Positions 28,451-39,558 are shown, counted from the stretch's first letter. The stretch: DNA of 64,000 bases from Psychromonas arctica DSM 14288 (GCF_000482725.1 NZ_AXWP01000008.1:215602-279601); one strand, 5' to 3'. The notes: a model not told the origin generated them from the letters alone. Numbers and translations are program-made.

Positions 28451-29238
28451 TGATTGATTCTACAGCAAAAATTCATCCAACAGCGATAATTCATGAAAAT
28501 GCAATTATTGGTAAAAACGTAGAGGTCGGTCCCTATAGCATCATCGGCGACAATGTTGAAATTGGTGATGATTGCTGGGTCGGTCCGCATGTTGTGGTCA
28601 AAGGCCACACTAAAATGGGTAAAAACAATAAAATTTTCCAATTTGCTTCGGTCGGCGAAGATTGCCAAGATTTAAAATATAATGGTGAAGTTACCTATCT
28701 TGAAATCGGTGATAATAATGTTTTCCGAGAAAGCTGTACTATTCATCGTGGCACAGCACAAGATGAAAGCGTCACTAAGATTGGTAATAATTGTTTATTA
28801 ATGGCGTATGTACATGTCGCACATGACTGTATACTGGGCAATAATATTATTCTGTCAAATAACGCAACATTAGCAGGGCACAGTAAACTGGCTAATAATG
28901 TGATTATCGGTGGTTTAACTGCCTTGCATCAATTCACCCGTGTTGGTGAATACGCAATGATCGGCGGTTGTTCTGCAGTTAATAAAGATATTCCGCCTTA
29001 CTTTATGGCGTCGGGTAATTACGTTCAAGCGCAAGGGATTAATTCCGTTGGCTTAAAGCGTCATGGTTTTAGTAGTGCGACAATTATGCAAATTAAACGT
29101 GCTTATAAATCACTATGTCGTAACGGTAATACATTGGCGCAAGCTAGAGCTGAAATAGCAGAAAATGTTGCAGATTGTCCAGAATTAAAAACGCTTTTAG
29201 ATTTCATTTCAGATGAAAATCGCGGTATTGTTAGATAA
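28450..29238 (+). CDS. lpxA: UDP-N-acetylglucosamine acyltransferase
   Basis: LpxA performs the first acylation of lipid A synthesis. The start is taken at 28450, where ATG overlaps the fabZ stop and gives [18 protein letters not shown], the normal family N-terminus and exactly 262 residues as in E. coli; an upstream in-frame start inside fabZ is unlikely. Hexapeptide repeats form the beta helix, the catalytic His is in YVHVAHDCILG (near residue 125), and the C-terminal helical domain starts near LKRHGFSSATIMQIKRAY. A strong terminator follows. Confidence 0.97.
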   Translation: MIDSTAKIHPTAIIHENAIIGKNVEVGPYSIIGDNVEIGDDCWVGPHVVVKGHTKMGKNNKIFQFASVGEDCQDLKYNGEVTYLEIGDNNVFRESCTIHRGTAQDESVTKIGNNCLLMAYVHVAHDCILGNNIILSNNATLAGHSKLANNVIIGGLTALHQFTRVGEYAMIGGCSAVNKDIPPYFMASGNYVQAQGINSVGLKRHGFSSATIMQIKRAYKSLCRNGNTLAQARAEIAENVADCPELKTLLDFISDENRGIVR

Positions 29239-29260
29239 GCCATTTTCTTCAAATATCGTA

Positions 29261-29290
29261 AAAAAAGGCTCTTTTGGAGCCTTTTTTTTT
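29261..29290 (+). terminator. Terminator between lpxA and lpxB
   Basis: AAAGGCTC, a short loop and GAGCCTTT are followed by a run of T. It stands only 25 bp before the lpxB start, so it is probably leaky or regulated; no separate lpxB promoter was recognised. Confidence 0.88.
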
Positions 29291-29314
29291 AACTTCATTA
29301 TATAAGAGTAGAGC

Positions 29315-30463
29315 ATGACTAAACCATTGCGTATTGGATTGATAGCCGGTGAAACATCTGGCGATATCTTAGGTGAAGGGTTAATTAAAGCCCTAAAAAA
29401 ACAATACCCGAATGCTATTTTTGAAGGTATTGCCGGTCCTCGAATGATCGCTCAAGGGTGCACTGCTTTGCATCCTTTAGAGGCTTTGTCAGTAATGGGG
29501 TTTGTTGAGGTATTAGGTAAATTACGCAGTATTTTACGTATTCGAAAATCAATTATTGAACATTTTATCAATAATCCCCCTGATATTTTTATTGGCATTG
29601 ATGCCCCCGACTTTAATTTAACGGTTGAATTAAAACTGAAGCAACATGGCATTAAAACGATTCATTATGTGAGTCCGTCGGTTTGGGCTTGGAAGCAATG
29701 GCGTATCCATAAAATTGCCAAAGCAACGGATCTTGTTTTAGCCTTTCTACCTTTTGAAAAAGCCTTTTACGATAAGTTTAATGTACCATGCCAATTTGTG
29801 GGACATACTTTAGCGGATCAATTACCGTTACAGCGCGATAAATCAACTGCGCGCGGCCAATTAAATATTAATCCTGATGAAAAAATATTGGCCTTATTAC
29901 CGGGTAGTCGTAAGGCTGAAGTAGAGATGCTTGGACCGATCTTTTTACAAGTAGCGCAAGTTATCCATCAAAAATATCCCGACTATCGATTTATTGTGCC
30001 GATGGTTAATGACCGTCGCAAACAGCAATTCCAACTGCAAATAGAGGCGCTACCTGAGACGCTTCCGATTACTTTGATTAATGGTCAATCAAGTGCTGTT
30101 TTGCAGTCTGCAGATACTGTGTTGTTAGCATCTGGTACTGCAGCTTTAGAAGCTATGTTAGCTAAAGCACCGATGGTTGTTGCCTATAAAGTTTCACCGA
30201 TCACTTACCTTATAGCTAAAGCTTTAATAAAAGTTAAATATACTTCACTGCCCAATTTAATTGCAGATAGGGAAGTGGTTAAAGAACTAAGTCAAGATGA
30301 TTGTACCGTAGATAAAATAGTGGCGGAGCTAGAACGTTTAATCGCACATGATGGGCAAGCTATGGTCGAGACCTTTACCGAGTTACATAAACTTATTCGA
30401 TGTGATGCGGATACTCAGGCTGCTAATGCGGTGGTTGAGTTATTAAATAGAGATAATAAATAA
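29315..30463 (+). CDS. lpxB: Lipid A disaccharide synthase
   Basis: LpxB is a GT-B glycosyltransferase (family 19) that joins UDP-diacylglucosamine with lipid X at the inner face of the membrane. The 382-residue protein has [18 protein letters not shown] at the N-terminus, the [13 protein letters not shown] motif near residue 120, [10 protein letters not shown] near 200 and [10 protein letters not shown] near 275. Length equals E. coli. It overlaps rnhB by one base (TAATG). Confidence 0.97.
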   Translation: MTKPLRIGLIAGETSGDILGEGLIKALKKQYPNAIFEGIAGPRMIAQGCTALHPLEALSVMGFVEVLGKLRSILRIRKSIIEHFINNPPDIFIGIDAPDFNLTVELKLKQHGIKTIHYVSPSVWAWKQWRIHKIAKATDLVLAFLPFEKAFYDKFNVPCQFVGHTLADQLPLQRDKSTARGQLNINPDEKILALLPGSRKAEVEMLGPIFLQVAQVIHQKYPDYRFIVPMVNDRRKQQFQLQIEALPETLPITLINGQSSAVLQSADTVLLASGTAALEAMLAKAPMVVAYKVSPITYLIAKALIKVKYTSLPNLIADREVVKELSQDDCTVDKIVAELERLIAHDGQAMVETFTELHKLIRCDADTQAANAVVELLNRDNK

Positions 30464-31083
30464 TGGTCGCTAAAAATATACTATATCCAGAAGTTATTTA
30501 TCCAGATGTTGCTTTTATTGCAGGGGTCGATGAAGTTGGGCGTGGCCCTTTAGTAGGGGACGTTGTCACTGCTGCTGTTATTTTAGACCCTAAAAAGCCA
30601 ATAGCAGGGTTAGCAGATTCTAAGAAATTAAGTGAAAAAAAATTAGCTTTATTATTTGAACAGATAAATGCCAATGCTTTGGCTGTGAGTATTGGTAGAG
30701 CCTCACCGGCTGAAATCGATGAGCTAAATATATTGCATGCGACTATGTTAGCGATGCAACGTGCGGTACAAGGTTTATCAATAACACCTGAATTTGTTTT
30801 TATTGATGGTAACCGTTGTCCTTCATTAGCAATGCCTAGTGAAGCAGTTGTGAAAGGTGATTCCCGTGTTGCTGAAATTAGTGCAGCATCGATCATTGCT
30901 AAAGTTACCCGTGATAGAGAAATGGTCGAGTTAGATAAACGCTATCCAGATTATGGTTTTGCTCAGCATAAAGGTTATCCTACTAAAGCACACTTTGTAG
31001 CCTTAGAAGCGCACGGTGTGATTGCTGAATATCGACAAAGTTTTAAACCTGTTAAAGCTATTTTAGCTTTAACTTCAAAATAG
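30463..31083 (+). CDS. rnhB: Ribonuclease HII
   Basis: RNase HII removes ribonucleotides misincorporated in DNA by nicking RNA-DNA junctions. The 206-residue protein has the DEDD catalytic acids: Asp23 and Glu24 in [10 protein letters not shown], Asp near 115 in [10 protein letters not shown], and Asp near 133 in VVKGDSRV, followed by [15 protein letters not shown]. Its start overlaps the lpxB stop. dnaE begins 20 bp after its end. Confidence 0.97.
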   Translation: MVAKNILYPEVIYPDVAFIAGVDEVGRGPLVGDVVTAAVILDPKKPIAGLADSKKLSEKKLALLFEQINANALAVSIGRASPAEIDELNILHATMLAMQRAVQGLSITPEFVFIDGNRCPSLAMPSEAVVKGDSRVAEISAASIIAKVTRDREMVELDKRYPDYGFAQHKGYPTKAHFVALEAHGVIAEYRQSFKPVKAILALTSK

Positions 31084-31103
31084 GTTCTTGAAAGTATAAT
31101 GTT

Positions 31104-34100
31104 ATGTCTGAAATGAGTACCGAAACATCTGAGTTATTACCTATGGAAGCACCTTTAACAGCCCCTAAGTTTGTGCATTTACGTGTGCACAGTGATTTTT
31201 CAATGGTTGATGGTTTAACTAAAATAAAGCCACTAGTTGCTAAGACTGCTGCATTAAAAATGCCAGCGCTGGCGATCACTGATCAAACTAACTTTTGTGG
31301 TTTAGTTAAATTTTATACGGCGGCACATGGTGCGGGTATTAAGCCTATTGTGGGCGCTGATTTTTGGGTTAAAAGTGAGTTATTAGGCGATCAACAGTTT
31401 CGTTTAACGGCACTAGCGATGGATGCAGTTGGTTACAAAAATATTACTGAGCTTATTTCAAAAGCATATTTACGAGGTCATGTTAAAGGTCGTGCGGTAT
31501 TAGAACAATCTTGGTTAGTAGAACATCAACAGGGGGTTATTTTATTATCGGGAGCCAAAGACGGTGACCTAGGTAAAATGCTTTTAAAGGGGAATACTGC
31601 GGCGGCTGTTGAGATCACCGAATTCTATAAAAGGTATTTTCCAAACCGATATTATATCGAGCTAATTCGTACTAATCGTGTTGCTGAAGAAGATTATTTA
31701 CATCTCGCCATTGATTGGGCTGCTCAATACCAGCTCCCGGTTGTTGCAACTAATGAAGTGGTGTTTGCAGACCGTTCATTATTTGATGCCCATGACATTC
31801 GTGTCTGTATTAACCAAGGGTATGCACTTGGTGATGAAAAACGCCCCAAAGATTATAGTCCTGAGCAGTATTTACGAAGTGAAGAGGAGATGTGTGAACT
31901 CTTTTCTGATATTCCCGAAGCGTTACAAAACAGTGTTGAAATAGCAAAACGATGTAATGTGACGTTACGTTTGGGTGAATACTTTCTGCCTGACTTTCCA
32001 ACCGGTGATTTAGAGATCGATGAGTTTTTTTGTAAAGTATCTCGTGAAGGGTTAGAAGCTCGCTTAGATTTCTTGTTTGATAAAAATAGTAAAGATTTTG
32101 CTGAAATAAGAAAACCCTATGATGAACGCTTAGAAATAGAGCTGTCAGTTATTAACAAAATGGGTTTCCCAGGTTACTTCCTGATCGTAATGGAATTTAT
32201 TCAATGGAGTAAAGATAACAATATTCCAGTTGGACCTGGCCGTGGTTCTGGTGCTGGATCGTTAGTGGCTTATGCCTTAAAAATAACCGATCTCGATCCA
32301 TTAGAATTAGAGCTACTGTTTGAGCGATTTTTGAATCCTGAACGTGTCTCTATGCCCGATTTTGATATCGACTTTTGTATGGATAGACGTGATGAGGTGA
32401 TCGACCACGTTGCGCAGTTATATGGGCGTGATGCGGTATCGCAGATCATTACTTTTGGTACCATGGCGGCAAAAGCGGTTATTCGCGATGTGGGCCGAGT
32501 ATTAGGTCATGCCTATGGCTTTGTTGATGGTATTTCAAAGTTAGTTCCACCGACACCGGGTATGACGCTAAGTAAAGCTTTTGAAGAGGAACCTCGTTTA
32601 CAAGAACGCTATAATGCGAGTGAAGACGTACGCGCATTAATTGATATGTGCCGTACCTTAGAAGGCACCATTCGTAATGCAGGTAAGCATGCCGGTGGCG
32701 TTGTTATCTCACCAACTACTATTACCGATTTTGCACCTTTGTACTGTGATGATGAAGGCCATAACCCAGTAACACAATTCGATAAAAATGACGTAGAAAC
32801 AGCTGGTTTAGTTAAATTCGACTTTTTAGGATTACGTACTTTAACGATTGTGCAATGGGCTTTGGATATGGCCAATGCACATAAACATGAGCGTGGTGAA
32901 GAACCTATTTTTATTGAAAAAATAGATCTAACAGAGCCTGCTTGTTTCGAACTGTTAAAACGTTATGAAACTACTGCTGTATTCCAATTAGAGTCACGCG
33001 GTATGAAAGATTTGATCCGCCGATTACAGCCAGACTGTTTTGAAGATATGATCGCCTTGGTGGCATTATTCCGGCCAGGTCCACTGCAATCGGGAATGGT
33101 AGATAACTTTATCGAACGTAAGCATGGCCGAGAGGTGGTTTCCTATCCAGATGAAAAGTGGCAGCATGAATCCTTAAAAGAGATCCTTGCACCGACCTAC
33201 GGTATTATTTTATATCAAGAGCAGGTGATGCAGATTGCACAGGTCTTGTCAGGTTATACGCTTGGTGGTGCCGATATGTTACGTCGCGCAATGGGTAAGA
33301 AAAAACCAGAAGAAATGGCTAAACAACGTGCAACTTTTGAATCTGGTGCGATTGAAAATGGGATTGATGGCGAGCTAGCCATGAAGATCTTTGATCTGGT
33401 AGAAAAGTTTGCTGGTTATGGGTTTAATAAATCCCATTCCGCGGCTTATGCGTTGGTGTCATATCAAACCTTATGGATGAAAACATTTTATCCATCTTAC
33501 TTCATGGCGGCAGTAATGTCTGCGGATATGGATAACACCGATAAGGTTGTGATCCTAGTGGATGAATGTCAGAACATGGGGTTAACTCTATGCCCTCCGG
33601 ATGTGAATGAAGGTTTATTTAAGTTTAACGTCGACAAAGACCTGCGTATTATTTATGGAATCGGTGCGATCAAAGGTGTTGGCGAGGGGCCCATTGATGC
33701 GATTATCGAAGCGAGAACTGAAGGCGGTAAATTCAAAGATTTATTTGATTTTTGTACACGGGTTGATTTAAAACGTTGTGGTAAACGTATTATTGAGAAG
33801 CTAATTTTAGCCGGTGCATTGGATAATTTGGGGCCACATCGTGCGGCGTTGATGGCTAATTTAAGTGATGCATTAACAGCAGCTTCGCAGTATAAGAAAG
33901 CGGAGTCATCAGGCCAAGCCGATTTATTTGGTGTATTAACCACTGACCACGATGAAATCGAACATAAGTTTTCCGTGGTTGACAAATGGCCTGAAAAACA
34001 ATGGCTGAAAGGTGAAAAAGATACCCTAGGATTGTATTTGACTGGGCACCCTATTAACCAATATGAACCACATCTGCGTGCCATTAACTGTGTCAAGCTA

Positions 34101-34655
34101 GGTGCATTAACGGTTAATGGGCGAGGTCAAAATAGCCGAGTTTGTGGCTTAGTATTAGCAATGCGTGTGATGGTCACCAAGGCGGGTAAACGCATGGGTA
34201 TTTTGACCTTGGATGATAAAAGTGCGCGTATGGATGTGACGGTTTTTGCTGACTTACTGGATCAGCATGAAGCGTTATTATTCACTGATAATATTGTGGT
34301 TTTACAAGGTCAGGTAAGTGAAGATTATTTCAATGGCGGTTTGAAAATGAATGCTCGCGAAATAATGAGCATTGACCATGCGCGTGAACGCTTTGCCAGT
34401 AAATTACGCTTAACAATTACTTCTAATGTTCTGCAACAGCAATCATTGCCGCAATTTCAATCTCGTTTAAATGAAATATTAGCGCCCGCTTCAGGTGGTT
34501 TATGTCCGGTTTTTATTAACTACCAAAATCACCAAGCACAAGTTGAAATTGAACTTGGCATTGAATGGTCTATTACCCCAAGTGATGATTTGTTATTTGA
34601 GTTGGGGCGATGGTTAGGTGAAGACAATGTGACTTTGCATTTTGATCAAGGTTGA
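31104..34655 (+). CDS. dnaE: DNA polymerase III alpha subunit
   Basis: DnaE is the replicative polymerase. The 1183-residue protein has the PHP domain ([16 protein letters not shown] near residue 23), the C-family polymerase core with [16 protein letters not shown] and the catalytic acids Asp419 and Asp421 in [12 protein letters not shown], the [15 protein letters not shown] segment, then helix-hairpin-helix and OB-fold domains ([27 protein letters not shown]). The N-terminus has about 17 residues more than E. coli before FVHLR; an alternative ATG at 31143 would remove most of that extension. tilS begins at the dnaE stop codon, and accA, the usual next gene, is not here. Confidence 0.98.
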   Translation: MSEMSTETSELLPMEAPLTAPKFVHLRVHSDFSMVDGLTKIKPLVAKTAALKMPALAITDQTNFCGLVKFYTAAHGAGIKPIVGADFWVKSELLGDQQFRLTALAMDAVGYKNITELISKAYLRGHVKGRAVLEQSWLVEHQQGVILLSGAKDGDLGKMLLKGNTAAAVEITEFYKRYFPNRYYIELIRTNRVAEEDYLHLAIDWAAQYQLPVVATNEVVFADRSLFDAHDIRVCINQGYALGDEKRPKDYSPEQYLRSEEEMCELFSDIPEALQNSVEIAKRCNVTLRLGEYFLPDFPTGDLEIDEFFCKVSREGLEARLDFLFDKNSKDFAEIRKPYDERLEIELSVINKMGFPGYFLIVMEFIQWSKDNNIPVGPGRGSGAGSLVAYALKITDLDPLELELLFERFLNPERVSMPDFDIDFCMDRRDEVIDHVAQLYGRDAVSQIITFGTMAAKAVIRDVGRVLGHAYGFVDGISKLVPPTPGMTLSKAFEEEPRLQERYNASEDVRALIDMCRTLEGTIRNAGKHAGGVVISPTTITDFAPLYCDDEGHNPVTQFDKNDVETAGLVKFDFLGLRTLTIVQWALDMANAHKHERGEEPIFIEKIDLTEPACFELLKRYETTAVFQLESRGMKDLIRRLQPDCFEDMIALVALFRPGPLQSGMVDNFIERKHGREVVSYPDEKWQHESLKEILAPTYGIILYQEQVMQIAQVLSGYTLGGADMLRRAMGKKKPEEMAKQRATFESGAIENGIDGELAMKIFDLVEKFAGYGFNKSHSAAYALVSYQTLWMKTFYPSYFMAAVMSADMDNTDKVVILVDECQNMGLTLCPPDVNEGLFKFNVDKDLRIIYGIGAIKGVGEGPIDAIIEARTEGGKFKDLFDFCTRVDLKRCGKRIIEKLILAGALDNLGPHRAALMANLSDALTAASQYKKAESSGQADLFGVLTTDHDEIEHKFSVVDKWPEKQWLKGEKDTLGLYLTGHPINQYEPHLRAINCVKLGALTVNGRGQNSRVCGLVLAMRVMVTKAGKRMGILTLDDKSARMDVTVFADLLDQHEALLFTDNIVVLQGQVSEDYFNGGLKMNAREIMSIDHARERFASKLRLTITSNVLQQQSLPQFQSRLNEILAPASGGLCPVFINYQNHQAQVEIELGIEWSITPSDDLLFELGRWLGEDNVTLHFDQG

Positions 34656-36067
34656 TGTTAGCAATGCAGGTAGATTTATTTACAAGTTTTGAAAAGCATT
34701 TTAGTGAGTTATTAGCTACGCTAACCGTTACTTTAGCTGAAAGTATTAATAATGATACTGAGCACATTAGCTTAGGTTCTCTTAAGCCGCGTATCGTAGT
34801 GGCGTTAAGTGGTGGTGTCGATTCCGTTGTGTTACTGCATTTATTGTTCCGTTTTCGACAGGGCGGTGTTCAACAAAGCAGTGACTATTTAACGCTGATT
34901 GCACACAATGTTAATCATGGTTTGAGTGACAATGCTGATCATTGGGCTGCTTTTTGTACTGCCTATTGTCAGCAGTTGGATGTTAAAATAATTTGCTCTC
35001 AAGTTGATATCGAAAGAAAAAGTAGAACTAGCTTAGAAGCACTGGCTAGAGATGCTCGTTATCAATGTTTTCAAGAAAAAATGCAAGAGCATGATGTGGT
35101 TGTTACTGGTCATCATCAAGATGATCAACTTGAAACATTATTATTAGCTTTAAAAAGAGGATCCGGTAGTACAGGTTTACAAGGGATCCGCCTTTTTCAA
35201 ACTTTTTTTAACGGTTATTTATTACGACCTTTATTAAATTTTTCTCGACAGCAATTGATGGATTATGCTCGTCATCACCACCTGCAATGGGTTGAGGATG
35301 AAAGTAACCTAAATATCGACTTTGATCGTAACTTTATACGCCAACAAATATCACCCCTGCTAAATGCGCGTTGGCCTGCTATTGCACAGTCAGTATCGCG
35401 AACTGCTCAGTTATGTCAAGAGCAGCAAAGTTTATTAGATGAAATGGCAGAACAAGACCTAAGCCTTTGTATGGAAGAGCGTTTTACACAGCAAACATTA
35501 ACTATTGCGGCTCTATCGAAATTTAGTGAAGCAAGACGAAATAATATATTACGCTATTGGCTTAAAAGTAATGGCTTACAATACCCAAGTAGCAAGCAGT
35601 TAATGGTTTTATGGGACCAAGTTGCATTGGCTCAGAGTGATAAACAACCAAAATTACAGATGCCGACGGTGGCTATTTGCCGTTATCAAGGCCAGTTATA
35701 TATTGTACCTAATCAAGCCCTAAGCTTGCCAGTGCAACCTATACTGTGGTCCGGTGAGTCTATATTATGGTTGCAAGCGGGTTATTTGGGGGTCAATTTT
35801 TCGCAGGTAGATAGCTCTCTGTCAAAGCGTTACAAAGTGCAGTGCTGCTTAAGATCTCATTTGAATGCGCAGTTAACTTGCTTACCTGAAGGGCGAGATA
35901 AAAAAAGAAGTATTAAAAAATTATTACACGAATACCATGTGCCGCCTTGGTTACGTGATCAAGTGGTCTTTATTGTTGTCGATGGTCAACTGCTGGAAGC
36001 GCTAGGTTTGTGGCGATGCCAAGTGAAAGACATACCACAAATGCAGATATCACAGCGCTTTTGTTGA
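34655..36067 (+). CDS. tilS: tRNA(Ile)-lysidine synthase
   Basis: TilS converts C34 of the CAU-anticodon tRNA-Ile to lysidine with ATP and lysine, so the tRNA reads AUA. The protein of about 470 residues has the PP-loop ALSGGVDSVVLLHL (near residue 50), GHHQDDQLETLLLALKRG (near 150) and RPLLNFSRQQL, followed by the TilS substrate-binding and C-terminal domains (SIKKLLHEYHVPPWLRDQ). The ATG at 34655 overlaps the dnaE stop; TTG 34652 and ATG 34664 are possible alternatives. The 3' end overlaps the convergent GGDEF gene by 18 bp. Confidence 0.95.
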   Translation: MLAMQVDLFTSFEKHFSELLATLTVTLAESINNDTEHISLGSLKPRIVVALSGGVDSVVLLHLLFRFRQGGVQQSSDYLTLIAHNVNHGLSDNADHWAAFCTAYCQQLDVKIICSQVDIERKSRTSLEALARDARYQCFQEKMQEHDVVVTGHHQDDQLETLLLALKRGSGSTGLQGIRLFQTFFNGYLLRPLLNFSRQQLMDYARHHHLQWVEDESNLNIDFDRNFIRQQISPLLNARWPAIAQSVSRTAQLCQEQQSLLDEMAEQDLSLCMEERFTQQTLTIAALSKFSEARRNNILRYWLKSNGLQYPSSKQLMVLWDQVALAQSDKQPKLQMPTVAICRYQGQLYIVPNQALSLPVQPILWSGESILWLQAGYLGVNFSQVDSSLSKRYKVQCCLRSHLNAQLTCLPEGRDKKRSIKKLLHEYHVPPWLRDQVVFIVVDGQLLEALGLWRCQVKDIPQMQISQRFC

Positions 36068-36940
36068 TGCTTTATGCTGGTATAAGTTTTGATCTGCTGA
36101 CTCAAATAACTGCATTGAACTGGTGCCAATTTCCCAATGGCTATGTCCTAAGCTAAATGTACAGCCTATCTCTTTTAAAATTGTATTGTTAAGTATCGCT
36201 TGATTGATACGCCTATGCACTTTAGCAACAGAGCAGTTTTCAGAGGGTTGTAATATGATCGCAAACTCATCCCCACCTAAACGAAATGGCATATCCGAAG
36301 CACGCACACTCTGTGTTAATATTCGTGCAAACTCTTTTAATACTTGGTCACCTTTGAGATGGCCGTAAGTGTCATTAATAGGCTTAAAATCATTAATATC
36401 CAATATCATTAATGACAGGCCTAGATGAGTTCGGTTACTTTGTTCAATGGCATACTGAATAGAGCTATCATAATAGGCTCGGTTACCAATATTGGTTAGA
36501 TGATCCTGATAAACCATTGTATTTAACTCAGAGAACTTGAGAGCATGTTTTAAACTGGGCAATAATAATTGGTGTAACTCGGTTAATAATTTATCTTCGT
36601 CTAAGGTTAATGCAACTTCACTCTGATAAGTGATAGTGCCTAATCGAGTTGATTGTCCCATTGAGCCTAAATTAAAACTTTTGCTATAACTGTTACGTTG
36701 CATTTGCACTAAACTAAAGAAACCATGAGCAGATTGAAAACGAATATTAAAAGGGCGGATAAAGCCTGCCACCAAAGCGGCAAAATTGTTCATCATCTCT
36801 TTTAAGTCTAAGTTTTGTTGCAGTGACTCTAAACTTACGAGTTTATCTTCAATACTTAGTAAAGGTTCATTGGAAAATACAGTAAACAGCGGCGCAGTAT
36901 GTTCGAAAGTACTGTGGTTTATGTTTGGTATGGTTTCCAT
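36050..36940 (-). CDS. Diguanylate cyclase with GGDEF domain
   Basis: This enzyme should make cyclic di-GMP from two GTP. The C-terminal GGDEF domain (about residues 140-292) has DHLTNIGNR at its start, an intact active-site loop GGDEF (222-226), and the inhibitory I-site RxxD as RASD (213-216), exactly five residues upstream, so product feedback inhibition is expected. The N-terminal 135 residues have no membrane segment and resemble a degenerate GAF-like sensor; I cannot name the ligand. It is monocistronic, converging on tilS. FlrA-type regulators (encoded at 3655) are known c-di-GMP targets, but a link is speculative. Confidence 0.9.
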   Translation of the reverse strand: METIPNINHSTFEHTAPLFTVFSNEPLLSIEDKLVSLESLQQNLDLKEMMNNFAALVAGFIRPFNIRFQSAHGFFSLVQMQRNSYSKSFNLGSMGQSTRLGTITYQSEVALTLDEDKLLTELHQLLLPSLKHALKFSELNTMVYQDHLTNIGNRAYYDSSIQYAIEQSNRTHLGLSLMILDINDFKPINDTYGHLKGDQVLKEFARILTQSVRASDMPFRLGGDEFAIILQPSENCSVAKVHRRINQAILNNTILKEIGCTFSLGHSHWEIGTSSMQLFESADQNLYQHKASTKAL

Positions 36941-37794
36941 GCGAGCTTCCTTATCTATGTCACAACTAGTATCTTGCTAAATCTGTAACAAAAACTTGTG
37001 TTACCTTTTAGCCCCTACTTTTATTTTATTACTACTATATGAATAGTATTTGAACAATTATATGCAGTATTTATGCCAACTTTGTTTGTTTGATAATTGT
37101 GCAAATAAAAAAGATCTTAAGTTGATCTTTAATAGTTTCTAATTAAAAGTTATCAAACTTAGGCTCGCATAATAAGTTGTTGTTATTTATTTTAATTACA
37201 TTAAAACAAAGGTTTAAATGTTTATTTTAGTTGGATGATGGCAGGTGTTTTTTTATATGACGGCTTCATTGCAGTTATAGATCGAATGCTCAAGAATTAT
37301 AGTGATATTTTTTAGCGTAATAATAAATAACATTTATTTATTATCTATCATTGTATCGTCGTGAAATTGACACCCTATAAGTCATAGTGTGTCAATCGCA
37401 AGCTGTAGGTGAATAAACGAATAGGGGGCTGATTAAACTTGAGATTGAATATGTCATTGCTATCGATTCATTATTTGTATAAATAAAATCAACCGATTAA
37501 GTCTGCATAGAAAGTACTTATTCGAGATGAGTTTACTAGAACGCTAACTAGAATTGTTGCGTTTTGTCATGGTTGGCAATTATTAACATGTTATTCTAAG
37601 TCCACAGCACTCGGTTTTATTGGGCGCCAGTAGATTACAGTAAACTCTGTTTGAGTGTAATGCGGATTATTTTTGTGAACTTTTGCTTTGAATTATTTTC
37701 AAATAAGTTGATGCCGCATTATCACAAGCTCTATATTAAGTCTGCTAGCTCGTTTATTGAAATATTTTAAACTCCGTTATTTAATGAGAAATTT
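36941..37794. other. Large gene-free AT-rich region between the GGDEF gene and frsA
   Basis: No reading frame with coding character is seen in about 850 bp. It holds several dyad structures. GTTTGATAA (37088-37096) pairs with TTATCAAAC (37150-37158), enclosing AAAGATC/GATCTTT followed on the minus strand by a T-run. ATAATAAATA (37320-37329) pairs with TATTTATTAT (37335-37344). TTGACAC (37367-37373) pairs with GTGTCAA (37389-37395). It must contain the divergent promoters and could encode a small RNA. Confidence 0.5.
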
Positions 37795-39054
37795 ATGTCT
37801 GAGAATTTATCTGAAGTCTTATTTTCTGAAAAGTTTAATGTGCAAGAAACCTCTACCTTGATAGGCAATAGTGGTTCTAAGAAAAATAAAAAATTGTATA
37901 ACTCAACCATGGACGGTGAGGAAAAGGTGGGGTGGTATCGACTGCTTAAATTACTGCAATGGGCTTGGCAGGGGGTAGATATTATTGACTGCTATGAAGT
38001 GCTTGCCAAAATAAGTGCTTCTACTAATAAACGCAGTGATCCCGATTTATTAGATACCGTGGTTGGATTCCGTTCGGGTAATTGGAGCTATGAGTGGTCA
38101 AAAAAAGCCATGCAATTTCAAAAGCAGGCTAATGAACTCGTACAATACGGTCAAAAAGAACAAGCTAAAAATGCTTATTATCTCGCTTCTCAATATTATA
38201 GTGTGGCAAGTTATCCGCATCTTAAGGGGGATGAAAGCAGTATTCAGGCGCAAACGTTAGCATTCAGTAATTATCGTAAAGCTTTTGAACAGGATGAGAA
38301 CGCCTTATTAAAAGAGATTGAGGTTCCCTTTAAAGGTAAAACAGTACGTTGTTATTTACATTTACCGCACGATCAAACTATCCACCCAGTGGTGATTGTG
38401 AGCGGTGGTATTGATACCTTGCAGTGTGATTTATTGCCTTTATTCGAAAAGCAGTTAAAACCCGCTGGTATTGCAATGTTAACTGTCGACATGCCAGGGG
38501 TTGGTTTCTCCAATTATATTAAATTAGAGCAAGATACTTCTAATTTACACCAAGCGGTGTTGCACCATATGGATAATGTGCCATGGGTAGATCAGTCTCG
38601 AGTTGCTTTAATGGGGATGCGTATGGGCGGTAATGCACTAAATCGCTTGGCTTATGTCGAGCCGAAACGAGTACGTTCAGTGGTGAGTGTTGGTGCCGCC
38701 GTGGGTAGTGTTTTTGATAGCTTTGATAACTTTTCAAAATTACCTCCAATGACCTTAGATTGCCTTGCTAGTCGTATGCAAATGAGCCATTCCGATGTAG
38801 CAAGTTTATATCAACTTTGTGTTCCTTTTTCACTAATTAAACAGGGATTGTTAGGGCGTAAACGTATTAATACGCCGATGCTGAGTATTGGCCATTCACA
38901 GGATATTATGTGTAATGAGCAGGACTTAAAATTAATTGCGCGGGCAAGCTATGGGAGTGAGTCTAAGATTATTGACAAACCTCCCATTTTTGACTCTTAT
39001 TTGAGATCTTTAGAGTACTCTGCACAATGGTTAACAAAACATTTACAAGAGTAA
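37795..39054 (+). CDS. frsA: FrsA family alpha/beta-hydrolase-fold protein
   Basis: FrsA was described as a partner of unphosphorylated EIIA-Glc that shifts cells towards fermentation; a cofactor-free decarboxylase activity was reported for the Vibrio protein and is debated. The 419-residue protein matches the family along its length: WYRLLKLLQWAWQGVD, FRSGNWSYEWSKKAM, PHLKGDESSIQAQTLA and the hydrolase core VIVSGGIDTLQCDLLPLF, TVDMPGVGFSNY. The nucleophile elbow reads G-M-R-M-G (274-278), with arginine where a serine esterase has Ser, which is normal for FrsA. It precedes crl and proBA, a conserved order. Confidence 0.92.
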   Translation: MSENLSEVLFSEKFNVQETSTLIGNSGSKKNKKLYNSTMDGEEKVGWYRLLKLLQWAWQGVDIIDCYEVLAKISASTNKRSDPDLLDTVVGFRSGNWSYEWSKKAMQFQKQANELVQYGQKEQAKNAYYLASQYYSVASYPHLKGDESSIQAQTLAFSNYRKAFEQDENALLKEIEVPFKGKTVRCYLHLPHDQTIHPVVIVSGGIDTLQCDLLPLFEKQLKPAGIAMLTVDMPGVGFSNYIKLEQDTSNLHQAVLHHMDNVPWVDQSRVALMGMRMGGNALNRLAYVEPKRVRSVVSVGAAVGSVFDSFDNFSKLPPMTLDCLASRMQMSHSDVASLYQLCVPFSLIKQGLLGRKRINTPMLSIGHSQDIMCNEQDLKLIARASYGSESKIIDKPPIFDSYLRSLEYSAQWLTKHLQE

Positions 39055-39111
39055 GTGATATATTGAAGATATTATTGATAGCTATTAAATTATACAAGGA
39101 AGCCTCTTAAC

Positions 39112-39489
39112 ATGTCAGATACTCTCATAAAGGGACCATCACGTGGGCGATTATTCAAGTTATTTACTGATTTTGGACCTTATTTTCGTAAATTAAAGTC
39201 AGACGAAAAAACGTTCTTTTTTGATTGTTTAGAAATATGTGTTAATGATAAAAAGGAGCCAGAGGAAAGAATATTTTTAGGTTGGTGGGCTGAATTAACA
39301 CGTAGTGGTAATACATTTACTTATCAGCGCTATAACGGGCTGTATGATATTGAAGGCAATTGGGTTAGCAGTAAAATAACTAAAAAAGAAATGCTACAAA
39401 TTGATCAGTCATTTAATACCTTTATTGAAAATTTAACTGAAATGATTGATGTCGAAGTGGGTTATGAATTAACAGAGCAGAATAGTTAG
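39112..39489 (+). CDS. crl: Crl, sigma-S-binding transcription factor
   Basis: Crl binds RpoS and helps it form holoenzyme, boosting stationary-phase genes. The 125-residue protein keeps the family core: GRLFKLFTDFGPYFR, FFFDCLEICVN, the PEERIFLGWWAELT segment with the conserved Trp pair, and NTFTYQRYNGLYDIEGNW. The E. coli protein has 133 residues. The frsA-crl-proBA order is conserved in enterics and Vibrio and supports the call. A strong terminator follows. Confidence 0.93.
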   Translation: MSDTLIKGPSRGRLFKLFTDFGPYFRKLKSDEKTFFFDCLEICVNDKKEPEERIFLGWWAELTRSGNTFTYQRYNGLYDIEGNWVSSKITKKEMLQIDQSFNTFIENLTEMIDVEVGYELTEQNS

Positions 39490-39558
39490 CTATCTTTATA
39501 AGTTTTAAGCTCTCTATATTTTTGCCCCTTTAATGGGTGCAATAATGATATACTGATC

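Noticed and set aside
37367-37395. TTGACA read as a -35 element of a frsA promoter
   Set aside because: No -10-like hexamer lies 16-18 bases downstream; the element is better described as one arm of an inverted repeat, and it is 400 bp from frsA.
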